A stretch of 64,000 nucleotides of DNA from Sulfurimonas sediminis (GTDB taxonomy: Bacteria; Campylobacterota; Campylobacteria; Campylobacterales; Sulfurimonadaceae). The position numbers were made by a program, and so were the translations under genes. Location: contig NZ_CP041235.1 in NCBI RefSeq assembly GCF_014905115.1, positions 1,736,001 through 1,800,000 of the forward strand. Reading direction: 5' to 3'. The notes under the pieces were generated by a model. The model had not been told where the DNA came from. It made no database searches and worked only from the letters and a program-made list of their open reading frames with translations. How positions within the stretch are numbered: position 1 is the stretch's first letter; every line of letters starts with the position of its first letter. This document shows positions 1-7,961 of this stretch, one piece after another.

Positions 1-182
1 AGTGTTGTTTTATCAAGGAGCAGACAATATTTACAAGAGTGACTTGAAATAATAAAAAGCACAGGCTTATGCTCTTTTTGTGCCTGAGCCATCCCCTCTT
101 GATAATCTTTTGCCCAGTGTATCTCATCAGCCATCAAAGATGTTGTAAGTACAAATGCCAGTACCAATAATAATTTACCCAT
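1..182 (-). CDS. Periplasmic thioredoxin-fold protein (partial, cut by window edge)
   Basis: This is the N-terminal 60 residues of a leftward gene that runs off the left edge. It opens with a hydrophobic signal peptide (MGKLLLVLAFVLTTSLMA) whose likely cleavage point is just before DEIHWAKDY. A KPVLFIISSHSCKYC stretch follows, with a CxxC (CKYC) in the position typical of thioredoxin-like 'thioredoxin_7' proteins, so a periplasmic thiol role is likely. The ATG at 182 overlaps the aroK stop by 8 bases, so the two genes are probably co-transcribed and translationally coupled. The substrate cannot be told from this fragment. Confidence 0.75.
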   Translation of the reverse strand, partial: MGKLLLVLAFVLTTSLMADEIHWAKDYQEGMAQAQKEHKPVLFIISSHSCKYCLLLDKTT

Positions 183-690
183 GTTTTTTTACCTTTTTTA
201 AGAGTTCTTTTGCACATTCCTGTGCTGATTTTTCAGTCACATCTATGATGATATCTGCCAACTTCAGATACTGAGGTCGTCGTTCATCATAAAGTTTTTT
301 TGCTTTTTTCAAATCAGCAAGCAACGGTCTTTTTTTCAACTTTCTTTTTGCATTGGGGTGTTCTTTTAATCGTTTAATGATAGCATCAAAAGGAGAATCC
401 AATAAAACAATTGTACCTATTTTTTGTAAATTAGTCTGCTTATAAAAACCGCCGCCTGTAGAAATGAGTGTATCATGCACACTTGTTTCCAGCCATTTTG
501 CAACCCGTTTTTCCAGTTTTCTAAAATACTCTTCACCGTTTTCTTCAAATATCTTTTTAATTTTTCTGTTTTCCATACTTTCTATAATGTCGTCAGTGTC
601 TATCGTCATATACGAAGAATATTTGAGCGCTTCACGCGCTATGCTTCCTTTGCCTACACCCATGAAACCTATCAGTACAATGTTTTTCAT
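175..690 (-). CDS. aroK: Shikimate kinase
   Basis: Phosphorylates shikimate to shikimate 3-phosphate in the chorismate pathway. The protein begins MKNIVLIGFMGVGKGS, a P-loop (GxxGxGKG) placed at the extreme N-terminus as is usual for AroK. The conserved DTDD follows (substrate-binding Asp), then an FRKLE segment, STGGGF (substrate-binding Gly-rich loop) and RPLL (lid arginine). The length of about 171 residues is normal. An upstream in-frame ATG at 702 would add MGYQ, but the GGGAT stretch sits better for the ATG at 690 and family members start right at the P-loop strand. It is the first gene of a leftward unit, divergent from ctpA. Confidence 0.93.
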   Translation of the reverse strand: MKNIVLIGFMGVGKGSIAREALKYSSYMTIDTDDIIESMENRKIKKIFEENGEEYFRKLEKRVAKWLETSVHDTLISTGGGFYKQTNLQKIGTIVLLDSPFDAIIKRLKEHPNAKRKLKKRPLLADLKKAKKLYDERRPQYLKLADIIIDVTEKSAQECAKELLKKVKKHG

Positions 691-762
691 TTGATATCCC
701 ATACAAATTTAAAATGATTTTATCATATTTAGCATAAAAGTTTTCCATTTATCAACTGTTGG

Positions 763-768
763 TATAAT
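763..768 (+). promoter_or_regulatory. Probable -10 box of the ctpA-pur operon
   Basis: TATAAT lies 32 bases before the ctpA ATG in the roughly 110-base divergent gap between aroK and ctpA. No clear -35 hexamer is visible, which is usual for Campylobacterota housekeeping promoters. This is motif matching only. Confidence 0.5.
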
Positions 769-800
769 ATCTTCTTTAAAAAATCAACAGTAGGTTTATT

Positions 801-2111
801 ATGAAAAACAAAAAGTTTATCACTCTAGGGTTTGCATCGGTTGCGACATCAATAGCGCTTATGTTTTCTTCTTCTTTATTTGCAGAAAGTTCCATAAAAG
901 ATGCACAGGCTTCTAGACTTCAGGCTTTGGAAAAATTCACAAAAGTCATCAGCATAGTACAACAATATGATGTTGATGATGTGACGATAGAAGAACTTAT
1001 AGACAAAGCCCTTGACGGTATGATGAAAAATCTTGATGCCCATTCAAATTATCTGACAGAAAAAGATTACAAACGCCTAAAAGTACAAACAGAAGGTGAA
1101 TTTGGCGGTCTGGGAATTACTGTTGGCATGAAAGACGGTGCACTCACAGTTATCTCTCCTATTGACGGAACACCGGCAGACAAAGCAGGGCTTAAAGCAG
1201 GTGATATAATTTTAAAAATTGATGACAAGTCAACCATCGGCATGACTATAGATGAAGCGGTATCCCTTATGCGGGGAAAAGTCGGAGAACCTATTGATTT
1301 ACTGATAGTCAGAGAGGGAGAACTCAAGCCTCTTTCTATCCATATTGTCCGTGATATCATCAAAATAGAATCTGTACATGCAAAAGTAATTAATAATGAT
1401 ATTTTATACATACGCGTTGCCAGTTTTGACAAAAAAGTTGTAGAAGATGTTACGAAAGAGATAAACAAACGCAAAGCCTCCACGAAGGGTATTATTTTAG
1501 ACTTAAGAAACAATCCCGGCGGATTACTCGACCAGGCAGTAGGTTTGGTTGACTCTTTTGTCGACAGCGGAGTGATAGTTTCCCAAAAAGGAAGACGAAA
1601 AATTGAAAACAAAACCTACAGCGCTCATGCGTCAAACACTCTCACAAAGGTTCCTTTGGTTGTTTTAGTCAATGGGGGAAGTGCCAGTGCCAGTGAGATT
1701 GTAAGTGGTGCACTGCAAGACCACAAACGCGCTGTGCTCGTAGGAGAAAATACTTTTGGAAAAGGAAGTGTACAGGTTGTCCTGCCTATTACAAAAACTG
1801 AAGCGATAAAACTCACAATAGCAAGATACTATCTCCCAAGTGGAAGAACTATTCAAGCCGTAGGTGTGAAGCCTGACGTAGTCGTTACTCCAGGTGAGCT
1901 TAAAACACATAAAAACGAATTTGCCATAAAAGAAGCTGACCTGAAAAAACACCTGCAAGAAGAACTTGAAAAAGTTGACGGAAAAAAAGAAGAGACTAAA
2001 GAAGATAAAAAAGATAAAAAAGATATAATTACGCCAGAAATGCTCAACAAAGACATTCAACTCAAAGAAGCCGTTGACATCATAAAAGCTCTTGTAATAA
2101 TGAAAGGATAA
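801..2111 (+). CDS. ctpA: C-terminal processing peptidase, S41 family, PDZ domain
   Basis: A periplasmic serine protease that trims or degrades proteins from their C-terminus. Residues 1-30 form a signal peptide or membrane anchor. A PDZ domain follows at about 95-180 ([19 protein letters not shown], then [13 protein letters not shown]). The peptidase core is at about 195-360: [15 protein letters not shown], then [14 protein letters not shown] with the nucleophile serine, and [11 protein letters not shown] with the general-base lysine. A Lys/Glu-rich linker (about 380-410) precedes a short C-terminal helix. At 436 residues it is normal for the family. It is the first gene of a rightward cluster; purC starts 5 bases after its stop. 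Confidence 0.93.
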   Translation: MKNKKFITLGFASVATSIALMFSSSLFAESSIKDAQASRLQALEKFTKVISIVQQYDVDDVTIEELIDKALDGMMKNLDAHSNYLTEKDYKRLKVQTEGEFGGLGITVGMKDGALTVISPIDGTPADKAGLKAGDIILKIDDKSTIGMTIDEAVSLMRGKVGEPIDLLIVREGELKPLSIHIVRDIIKIESVHAKVINNDILYIRVASFDKKVVEDVTKEINKRKASTKGIILDLRNNPGGLLDQAVGLVDSFVDSGVIVSQKGRRKIENKTYSAHASNTLTKVPLVVLVNGGSASASEIVSGALQDHKRAVLVGENTFGKGSVQVVLPITKTEAIKLTIARYYLPSGRTIQAVGVKPDVVVTPGELKTHKNEFAIKEADLKKHLQEELEKVDGKKEETKEDKKDKKDIITPEMLNKDIQLKEAVDIIKALVIMKG

Positions 2112-2116
2112 AAAAC

Positions 2117-2830
2117 GTGGAAAAAAAAGAATTACTTTACGAAGGTAAAGCAAAAAAACTATACGCGACAGAAGATGAGAATTTAGTCATTTCTGAATTT
2201 AAAGATGACTTAACAGCATTTAATGGCGAAAAAAAATCCAGCGAAGTCGGAAAAGGAGCACTGAACAATAAAATTTCTACAGAATTGTTCAAACTCTTAG
2301 AAAAAAATGGTATTCCTACCCATTTTGTGAAAATGCTCGATGATAATCATATGCTTCATAAAAAAGTTGATGTTATTCTCATAGAGGTCATTGTTCGCAA
2401 TATTGCAACAGGAAGTCTTACTCGTAATCTTGGTATTGAAGACGGTACAGTTCTACCTTTTACTCTTGTAGAGTTTGACTACAAAAATGATGAGCTTGGT
2501 GATCCTAAACTCAATGACCAGCATGCACTGATTCTTGGACTGGTTGATTTTCAGGATGAGCTTGACAAACTTCGCCGTATGGCTCGACAGGTAAATGATA
2601 TTTTAAAGCCTTATTTTGCCCAAAAAGGTTTAAATCTAGTCGATTTTAAACTTGAATTTGGAAAAGACAAAGAGGGAAATATCATTCTCATTGATGAAAT
2701 TTCACCGGACAACTGCCGTTTTTGGGATATGAAAAGTGGTGAAAAAATGGATAAAGACAGATTCCGTCAAGGACTTGGTGGCGTTACAGTAGCTTACGAG
2801 CAAGTATTAAACAGAATATTAGGAAAGTAA
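2117..2830 (+). CDS. purC: Phosphoribosylaminoimidazole-succinocarboxamide synthase (SAICAR synthetase)
   Basis: Catalyses ATP-dependent ligation of aspartate to CAIR in purine biosynthesis. Family landmarks are the N-terminal [24 protein letters not shown], then [11 protein letters not shown] and [12 protein letters not shown] near the C-terminus. The length of 237 residues is typical for the short bacterial form. The start is GTG at 2117, which leaves a 5-base gap after ctpA and keeps the conserved N-terminus intact. It is followed directly by purS and purQ, giving a local purine operon. Confidence 0.95.
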   Translation: MEKKELLYEGKAKKLYATEDENLVISEFKDDLTAFNGEKKSSEVGKGALNNKISTELFKLLEKNGIPTHFVKMLDDNHMLHKKVDVILIEVIVRNIATGSLTRNLGIEDGTVLPFTLVEFDYKNDELGDPKLNDQHALILGLVDFQDELDKLRRMARQVNDILKPYFAQKGLNLVDFKLEFGKDKEGNIILIDEISPDNCRFWDMKSGEKMDKDRFRQGLGGVTVAYEQVLNRILGK

Positions 2831-2833
2831 TAA

Positions 2834-3073
2834 ATGAAAGCAATAGTAAATGTATTTTTAAAAGCAGGCGTATTGGACTCACAGGGAAAAGCTGTACACC
2901 ATGCCCTTAACTCTCTACAATTTAGCAATGTTGAAGATGTTCGTGTAGGCAAACAGATCATACTCAAACTGAATGAAACAGACAAAGAAAAAGCAATGTC
3001 TGATGTGACAAAAATGTGTGAAGATCTTTTGGCAAACACCGTAATTGAAGACTATACTATAGAGCTTGTATAA
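2834..3073 (+). CDS. purS: Phosphoribosylformylglycinamidine synthase, PurS subunit
   Basis: The small subunit of the three-part FGAM synthase (PurS-PurQ-PurL), which bridges the glutaminase and the synthetase. The 79-residue protein shows the family pattern: KAIVNVFLKAGVLDSQGKAV at the N-terminus, FSNVEDVRVGKQIIL in the middle, and LLANTVIEDYTIELV at the end. Its last base is shared with the first base of purQ, an arrangement that supports coupled translation and equal output. PurL is not in the window. Confidence 0.93.
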   Translation: MKAIVNVFLKAGVLDSQGKAVHHALNSLQFSNVEDVRVGKQIILKLNETDKEKAMSDVTKMCEDLLANTVIEDYTIELV

Positions 3074-3747
3074 TGAAAGTTTCTATTTTACAATTTCCGG
3101 GAACGAACTGTGAATATGATACACAGTATGCTTTTGAAAAACTTGGTGCACAGACACAGATAGTATGGCACAAATCTACAACAATACCCGAAGACACCGA
3201 TTTGCTTGTAGTAGCAGGAGGATTTTCCTATGGTGATTATCTCAGAAGCGGCGCTATTGCGAAATTCAGCCCTGTTATGTCTGCGGTAAAAGAGTATGCA
3301 GACAATGGCGGCAAAATTTTAGGTATCTGTAACGGTTTTCAGGTTTTGACAGAAGCGAGACTTCTTCCCGGCGCACTGAAGCGTAACGAAGGATTGCACT
3401 TTATTTCAAAACATCATTACCTAAAAGTAGAAAATAATGACAATGTGTTTTTAGAAAAACTAAACACTGGAGATATTGTAAATATTCCAATTGCTCACCA
3501 TGATGGAAATTACTATATTGATGATGAAGGTTTGGCAGAGCTTGAATCTAATGGACAGATTCTTCTCAAATACACCGATGCAAATGGCGAAATACAAAAT
3601 CCCAACGGAAGTGTTGCCGGCATTGCAGGTGTTTGCAATAAAGAAAAGAATATTTTTGGCCTTATGCCACATCCAGAACGCGCTATGGAATCTCTCTTGG
3701 GAAGCGATGACGGAATAAAAATGCTAGAAGGATTTTTAGCGTCGTGA
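3073..3747 (+). CDS. purQ: Phosphoribosylformylglycinamidine synthase, PurQ glutaminase subunit
   Basis: A class I glutamine amidotransferase that supplies ammonia to PurL. The catalytic Cys sits in KILGICNGFQVLTE, and the His/Glu pair in LMPHPERAME near the C-terminus. PGTNCEYDT at the N-terminus and GGFSYGDYLRSGAIA are further PurQ hallmarks. The length of 224 residues is normal. Its TGA overlaps the GTG of the next gene (GTGA), so the membrane protein behind it is probably translated from the same message. Confidence 0.95.
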   Translation: MKVSILQFPGTNCEYDTQYAFEKLGAQTQIVWHKSTTIPEDTDLLVVAGGFSYGDYLRSGAIAKFSPVMSAVKEYADNGGKILGICNGFQVLTEARLLPGALKRNEGLHFISKHHYLKVENNDNVFLEKLNTGDIVNIPIAHHDGNYYIDDEGLAELESNGQILLKYTDANGEIQNPNGSVAGIAGVCNKEKNIFGLMPHPERAMESLLGSDDGIKMLEGFLAS

Positions 3748-4790
3748 TCAAAGCACTTTTAATTGCTCTCATTTTCATCACATCACTTTTTGCAAATAAA
3801 GTGATTTATCTCAGCTATGATGAAATTCCGACAAGAGTTATTAAAGGTGAAATATTTCCCGTAACATACAAAACACTCTCAACAGTAAAAAACTTTGATG
3901 ATGTTTTGTATGAGTTTTCAAATCATCAAGGTGTCAAAATCCTTGATGAAGCACCCCAGAGAGTGCAAAAAGGAAAGTATTATTTTGATACTTTCCATAT
4001 GCAGGCAACACAAAAGCAGGCAAAACTGCCCGATATTGAAGCTTTTTTAATGGCACCCCATGATTACAACTCTACAACACTACAAGGTCTAAACCTTAAT
4101 GTAATTACACTCAATCCCGGGGAAAACTTCTCCAATGTCATAGCAAATAGTTTTACTATTCAAGAGTATAAAACAACGGTCTATGACGATACACACAACA
4201 TTGTTATATTTGTTGCCTCGGCACAAAATGCTGATCTGAATGAAATCCGTTTTAAACATGTATACAAGCAGGGGCTTGAATCAATCTCCGGTAATTATAA
4301 GGAAGGGAAGATTATATATTTTGTTATTATTGACAAAAAAATAGAAAATTTTTCTTTTTCCTATTTTAATTTGCTTAAAAATGATTATGCTTTAGTCACA
4401 ATCCCGATTATAGTCAATGATGACAGTGTTACCACACAAAGTGACTTGCGACCGCGAGACCAGTCACATGATACAATCAAGATGTATACAGCAGCTGCTG
4501 TGGCATTCCTAGGTTTTATTTTAGTTCTTGTGCGTCGTAAATATTTCTATCTGATTTTTATTGTCATACCATTAATTTACATAATTTATCTGGCAATACC
4601 CCAGAAAAAAGTATGTATCAAAGAGGGAACACCTCTTTATCTGCTGCCGGTAGAGAACTCTACTGTATTTGAAACAACACAAACACAATACCATTTAACA
4701 AAAGAAGGACAGGTGCGAAACTTTATAAAAGTAAAACTGAAAAACAATAAAATAGGCTGGGTGAAAAATGAAGATACTTGCTCATATTAG
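3744..4790 (+). CDS. Membrane-anchored exported protein with C-terminal SH3-like domain, function unknown
   Basis: I do not recognise a named family. The 348-residue protein has a signal peptide (about 1-17), a long exported region with beta-rich segments (about 18-235) that recalls BatD-like domains, two adjacent membrane helices separated by an RRK loop (about 248-285), and a final segment of about 60 residues resembling a bacterial SH3 domain (KEGTPLYLLPVENSTVF, then VKLKNNKIGWVKNED). The start is GTG at 3744, overlapping purQ by 4 bases. The end overlaps plsC by 23 bases. A cell-envelope role is an inference from topology only. Confidence 0.6.
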   Translation: MIKALLIALIFITSLFANKVIYLSYDEIPTRVIKGEIFPVTYKTLSTVKNFDDVLYEFSNHQGVKILDEAPQRVQKGKYYFDTFHMQATQKQAKLPDIEAFLMAPHDYNSTTLQGLNLNVITLNPGENFSNVIANSFTIQEYKTTVYDDTHNIVIFVASAQNADLNEIRFKHVYKQGLESISGNYKEGKIIYFVIIDKKIENFSFSYFNLLKNDYALVTIPIIVNDDSVTTQSDLRPRDQSHDTIKMYTAAAVAFLGFILVLVRRKYFYLIFIVIPLIYIIYLAIPQKKVCIKEGTPLYLLPVENSTVFETTQTQYHLTKEGQVRNFIKVKLKNNKIGWVKNEDTCSY

Positions 4791-5466
4791 TTGGGCTTAT
4801 GCCACGTTCATTATCTTTACAGGGCTGACTTTTTCCATAATTTTATATCCGATTTTACCTCGTCCCTATGCAAGAAAAGCAGTAGCATGGTTTATCAGAC
4901 TCACTACATTTTTCTCTACAACAGTCAAAGGAAAAGAGGATCCCGATGCACAGATGTTTTTAGTAAACCACCAAAGTGATTTGGATATCGGTATTTTGGA
5001 GACTGTTACAAATAAAGATATAACATGGGTTGCAAAAAAGTCTCTTTTTGATGTACCGTTTTTTGGTTTGGCAATGAGTATGCCGGAAGATATAGAAGTA
5101 GAAAGAGAAAGCAAAACATCTTTAATCAAACTGCTTCGTGCTGCCAAAGACAGGCTGAAGAAGAAAAGAGTCATTACAATGTTTCCCGAAGGCACACGTT
5201 CAAAAGGCAGCAAAATGCTCCCTTTTAAATCAGGAGCCAAAGTCATAGCAGATCAATACAAACTCAAAGTGCAGCCAATAGTTCTCGTAGAGACTGCAAA
5301 ATGCTATGATTTGAAGCGTTTTTATTATGTTCCCCGAAATATAAAAGTAGTTTTTTTAGACTCTTTTGTCGCTGATAAAAATGATCCGGACTGGTTAAAC
5401 AGACTAAGACAAAAAATGCAAAAGGTGTATGATGATGAGTTGGCAGACAATACTCGCAATAGGTAG
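4768..5466 (+). CDS. plsC: 1-acyl-sn-glycerol-3-phosphate acyltransferase
   Basis: Adds the second acyl chain to make phosphatidate for membrane phospholipids. The acyltransferase block I motif is NHQSDLD (HX4D catalytic pair), and block III is MFPEGTRSKGS, which binds the glycerol-phosphate. An N-terminal hydrophobic helix (about 8-30) anchors the protein in the inner membrane. Its 232 residues are standard. It begins inside the end of the upstream membrane-protein gene (23-base overlap) and its own end overlaps crcB by 38 bases. Confidence 0.92.
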   Translation: MKILAHISWAYATFIIFTGLTFSIILYPILPRPYARKAVAWFIRLTTFFSTTVKGKEDPDAQMFLVNHQSDLDIGILETVTNKDITWVAKKSLFDVPFFGLAMSMPEDIEVERESKTSLIKLLRAAKDRLKKKRVITMFPEGTRSKGSKMLPFKSGAKVIADQYKLKVQPIVLVETAKCYDLKRFYYVPRNIKVVFLDSFVADKNDPDWLNRLRQKMQKVYDDELADNTRNR

Positions 5467-5824
5467 CGGCGGATTTATCGGAGCAGTATTGCGCTCCTAC
5501 ATTAATGGGCTGATTTCCCACAGAGTACCACATGAACTCCCCTTTGGTACACTTGGAGTCAACCTTATAGGAAGTTTTATTATGGGTGCTCTTTTGGCAT
5601 ACTTCATGTATTCAACTTTTTTAACACCCCATATGAAATCTTTTCTCTCAACAGGAATTTTAGGCGCATTGACCACCTATTCCACTTTTGCCATTGAAAG
5701 TTTTTTGCTTTTAGAGGGAGGAAGTATCGCGCTTGGGCTTTTAAATATGGCACTGAATGTTTTTGGAACAGTATTTATGGCGGGAAGCGGATACTACCTT
5801 ATCAACCATTTTTTCAAATCCTGA
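5429..5824 (+). CDS. crcB: Fluoride exporter CrcB/Fluc
   Basis: A small four-helix membrane channel that expels fluoride. Diagnostic segments are GSGGFIGAVLRS at the N-terminus, GTLGVNLIGSFIMG (conserved Asn that lines the pore) and GILGALTTYSTFAIES (the Phe/Thr-rich TTYSTF motif). The length of 131 residues is typical. Three consecutive ATGs (5429, 5432, 5435) could serve as start; the first is used here because an AGG lies just upstream. The 38-base overlap with plsC is long. No fluoride riboswitch is possible here because the start lies inside plsC. Confidence 0.92.
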   Translation: MMMSWQTILAIGSGGFIGAVLRSYINGLISHRVPHELPFGTLGVNLIGSFIMGALLAYFMYSTFLTPHMKSFLSTGILGALTTYSTFAIESFLLLEGGSIALGLLNMALNVFGTVFMAGSGYYLINHFFKS

Positions 5825-6386
5825 TAACCTCATCTGCACACCAGGATGCCAAGTCCATGTCATGGGTAATCAAAAGCATTCCCATTGAGTCGAGATTTTT
5901 TATAAGCATTTTCATCACTTCAAGCTGAATCACATTATCAAGTGCCGATGTCGGTTCATCCAGTAACAGAAGTTGCGGTTGCATAAGCATAGCTCTTATG
6001 ATAGATGCACGCTGAAGCTGTCCGCCTGAGAGTTCATGCGGCAGTTTTAAAAGCAGATCATACTCAAAACTCATATTTTCCATCAAACTGTTGAGATTAT
6101 CCAAGGACGCCACATCTTTTATTTGGTGTAATAATGTATAGCTCGGATGAAAGGAACTGTAAGGGTCTTGAAAAATTTCAGATACCCTTGAGACTTTAAT
6201 CGTACCGTTTTGTGGTTTGAGATTTCCAAGTATAAGTTCAAAAAGTGTACTTTTACCGGCTCCGCTCTCTCCGACTATAGCCTTTAACTCTCCCTGTTTT
6301 AAACGCAGTGAAAAGTTTTCAAAAAGGGGTTTTTTCTTTGTATAGCCAAAGCTTAGATTTTTTATCTCTAAAACAGTATTTTGCAA
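5814..6386 (-). CDS. ABC transporter ATP-binding protein (short, peptide/nickel-type)
   Basis: A 190-residue ATPase with Walker A GESGAGKST, Q-loop IFQDPYSSFHP, signature LSGGQLQR, Walker B LLLLDEPTSALD and H-loop LLITHDMD. The Q-loop and signature region resemble DppF/NikE-type ATPases, but it is shorter than their usual 250 or more residues and lacks the C-terminal oligopeptide extension. No permease gene is adjacent, so the substrate is unknown. It converges with crcB, the two 3' ends overlapping by 11 bases, and its start is 4 bases from the dUTPase stop. Confidence 0.85.
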   Translation of the reverse strand: MQNTVLEIKNLSFGYTKKKPLFENFSLRLKQGELKAIVGESGAGKSTLFELILGNLKPQNGTIKVSRVSEIFQDPYSSFHPSYTLLHQIKDVASLDNLNSLMENMSFEYDLLLKLPHELSGGQLQRASIIRAMLMQPQLLLLDEPTSALDNVIQLEVMKMLIKNLDSMGMLLITHDMDLASWCADEVIRI

Positions 6387-6389
6387 AAA

Positions 6390-7085
6390 TCAGCTCTCAC
6401 TTTCTGCAGGATAGGCCTGTTCAAGTTTTTTATACAGCTCATCAGGCGTCACATCAGCGTGCTCTTCCCATATTCTTTTCATTACAACGTTATCTTCTTC
6501 ACCCTTCCATATTTTTATATAACTGCCCTCTTTGTATCCGTGATCCTGACGGAACTGGTTAAGTATGTTTTTTCCTACATAAAGACGATAAAGCGTCTCT
6601 AGATTCAGACCGCTCATACTGACCAAATCAAAAAATTCTGATACCAGCTCTTCTAAATCAATGCTCTCTTTTGAGACAGCAATGCGTATAAGATTTTCAA
6701 TTTTCTGCATCACATCCTCCTGCGATGCAAATGCTGCAGCATCGGATTCTATACCACTGAGTGCTTTCAAAGCTGATATGTCTATCGCTATATCTTCGAT
6801 GCCGCCTTTTAAATTTTTACTGTACTCTTCTATTGCCAGGCTCATAATAAAATGCCAGACATCTATAACTTCAATCTGGTGATTTTGCCAGTCAGGCTCG
6901 ACATCTATACTTTTCCAATGCTTCCAGCCAAAACTGTCCACCATCTCTGCGCACTCCATATATATACAGCGTTTCCAGTTAATAGACTTGCCGTTTTTTG
7001 TTATGCCTTTTGTCCACTCTTCACCATTGGTTGCATCGTTGAGCTGATTTTGCAGTTGCAGCATCAAAAAAATTTTATTATTCAT
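6390..7085 (-). CDS. dut: Dimeric dUTPase (all-alpha NTP pyrophosphatase)
   Basis: Hydrolyses dUTP to dUMP, keeping uracil out of DNA. The 231-residue all-helical protein carries the metal-binding helices of the dimeric dUTPase family: YMECAEMVDSFGWKHWK (ExxE/D type) followed by IEVIDVWHFIMSL. The C-terminal IKIWKGEEDNVVMKRIWEEH is also typical of Campylobacter-type dUTPase. It is not the trimeric beta-fold Dut. It lies directly upstream of the ABC ATPase gene with 3 bases between them. Confidence 0.85.
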   Translation of the reverse strand: MNNKIFLMLQLQNQLNDATNGEEWTKGITKNGKSINWKRCIYMECAEMVDSFGWKHWKSIDVEPDWQNHQIEVIDVWHFIMSLAIEEYSKNLKGGIEDIAIDISALKALSGIESDAAAFASQEDVMQKIENLIRIAVSKESIDLEELVSEFFDLVSMSGLNLETLYRLYVGKNILNQFRQDHGYKEGSYIKIWKGEEDNVVMKRIWEEHADVTPDELYKKLEQAYPAESES

Positions 7086-7166
7086 CTGTTTCCTTTTAAT
7101 CTGGAAGAAATTTATTTCTTTATTTTATCTAATATGCTAGAATTAGTTACTTAAAAAGAGAGATTT

Positions 7167-7340
7167 ATGAAAAGAATTAATTGTAGAAAATGTGAATATT
7201 ATTATGTAACATGGGAGGCATCAAAACCACATGGATGCAAAGCGTACGGATTTAAATCCGTACAGATTCCCTCTATGGTGGTTTTAAACAGCAGTGGGGC
7301 TGAATGTTCTTTGTTTAAAGAAAAACAGGTTCGTAAATAG
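7167..7340 (+). CDS. Small cysteine-rich protein, probable zinc binder (57 aa)
   Basis: A 57-residue ORF starting MKRINCRKCEYYYVTWEA, preceded by a good Shine-Dalgarno (AAGAGAG) 5 bases upstream. Four cysteines are arranged CxxC, then a Cys in PHGCKAYGF, and one in GAECSLF, suggesting a small metal-binding fold. I recall very similar small proteins across Campylobacterota and other bacteria, sometimes mislabelled as uracil-DNA glycosylase; no function is known to me. A TAGAAT box about 25 bases upstream is a plausible -10. Its 3' end overlaps the opposite-strand gene by 26 bases. Confidence 0.8.
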   Translation: MKRINCRKCEYYYVTWEASKPHGCKAYGFKSVQIPSMVVLNSSGAECSLFKEKQVRK

Positions 7341-7740
7341 TCTTTTTCCCAAAACCCAATTTATTTTCAGTTAATTTAAAATAGCTCACTTTAATCTGCC
7401 AAAGTTTTGGCATCATAGCCAAAGCATAGGGAAAGTGCTTAAAATAGAGTTTTTTTAAAGAGCTCTCCTGCAGCTCCTGCATCTCTCCTTGAAACTGCAA
7501 ACCCTCAATTTTTCCGACTTCTTGTGTCTCCAGTAAAATATTGCCTGCAATTTTTGGATTTTGTAAAATATGCTTTACATGTAAAGTATCTTCACTACTT
7601 GCTACAACAAAAGAGAACTTCTCTGCATCATAAGCATAAAAAAGGCTACAAGCACTCACTTGTTTACCATTACATGTAGCTAGACTCATAACATGATGTT
7701 TCTCTATAAAAGTAGTAATTTTTTTCAGCTCTTGGCTCAT
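7315..7740 (-). CDS. Pyridoxamine 5'-phosphate oxidase-like flavin/heme-binding fold protein
   Basis: A 141-residue split-barrel protein: KHHVMSLATCNGKQVSACSLFYAYD gives the first strands of the PNPOx-like fold, followed by FSFVVASSEDTLHVKHILQNPKIAGNI. Family members bind FMN or similar cofactors, but this short form resembles the YhbP-like group without known substrate. It is the last gene of the leftward ovothiol operon, starting one base from the end of the 82-codon ORF upstream. Its 3' end runs 26 bases into the small Cys-rich gene on the other strand. Whether it takes part in ovothiol redox chemistry is only a guess from position. Confidence 0.7.
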   Translation of the reverse strand: MSQELKKITTFIEKHHVMSLATCNGKQVSACSLFYAYDAEKFSFVVASSEDTLHVKHILQNPKIAGNILLETQEVGKIEGLQFQGEMQELQESSLKKLYFKHFPYALAMMPKLWQIKVSYFKLTENKLGFGKKTIYEPVFL

Positions 7741-7961
7741 TAGTGTCTCAATATGAAATTTTCTAGCTTTTGCGCATCTGTAATCTTACGCTTGTCTAGC
7801 ATCATTTTGGCAGTTTCATCATTACTCAACATCTCAAAAACTTCAAAAACATTGCTGATATTATAATAACTTTTTATAAAGTCTAAAAGTATTTCAAAGT
7901 TATCTTGTTTTGTTGTATATTTTTTATGCTCTTTATATTCCGCCCAATTTATCTCAGCCAA
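7740..7961 (-). CDS. Small hypothetical protein
   Basis: About 73 residues (LAEINWAEYKEHKKYTTKQ onward), mostly helical and charged; no family recognised. The reading frame can be extended to a TTG at 7988, but the AAAGGAGAG stretch lies just before the TTG at 7961, so that start is preferred. This gives an 8-base overlap with the end of the upstream PLP-enzyme gene and a single-base overlap with the downstream PNPOx-like gene, so it sits tightly inside the operon and is likely real. Confidence 0.6.
   Translation of the reverse strand: MAEINWAEYKEHKKYTTKQDNFEILLDFIKSYYNISNVFEVFEMLSNDETAKMMLDKRKITDAQKLENFILRH

Noticed and set aside
1067-1612. Long minus-strand ORF opposite ctpA, and many similar ORFs opposite fliF, clpB, dxs and others
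   Set aside because: They mirror strongly conserved genes, lack ribosome-binding sites and have Ser/Phe-rich compositions typical of antisense frames.
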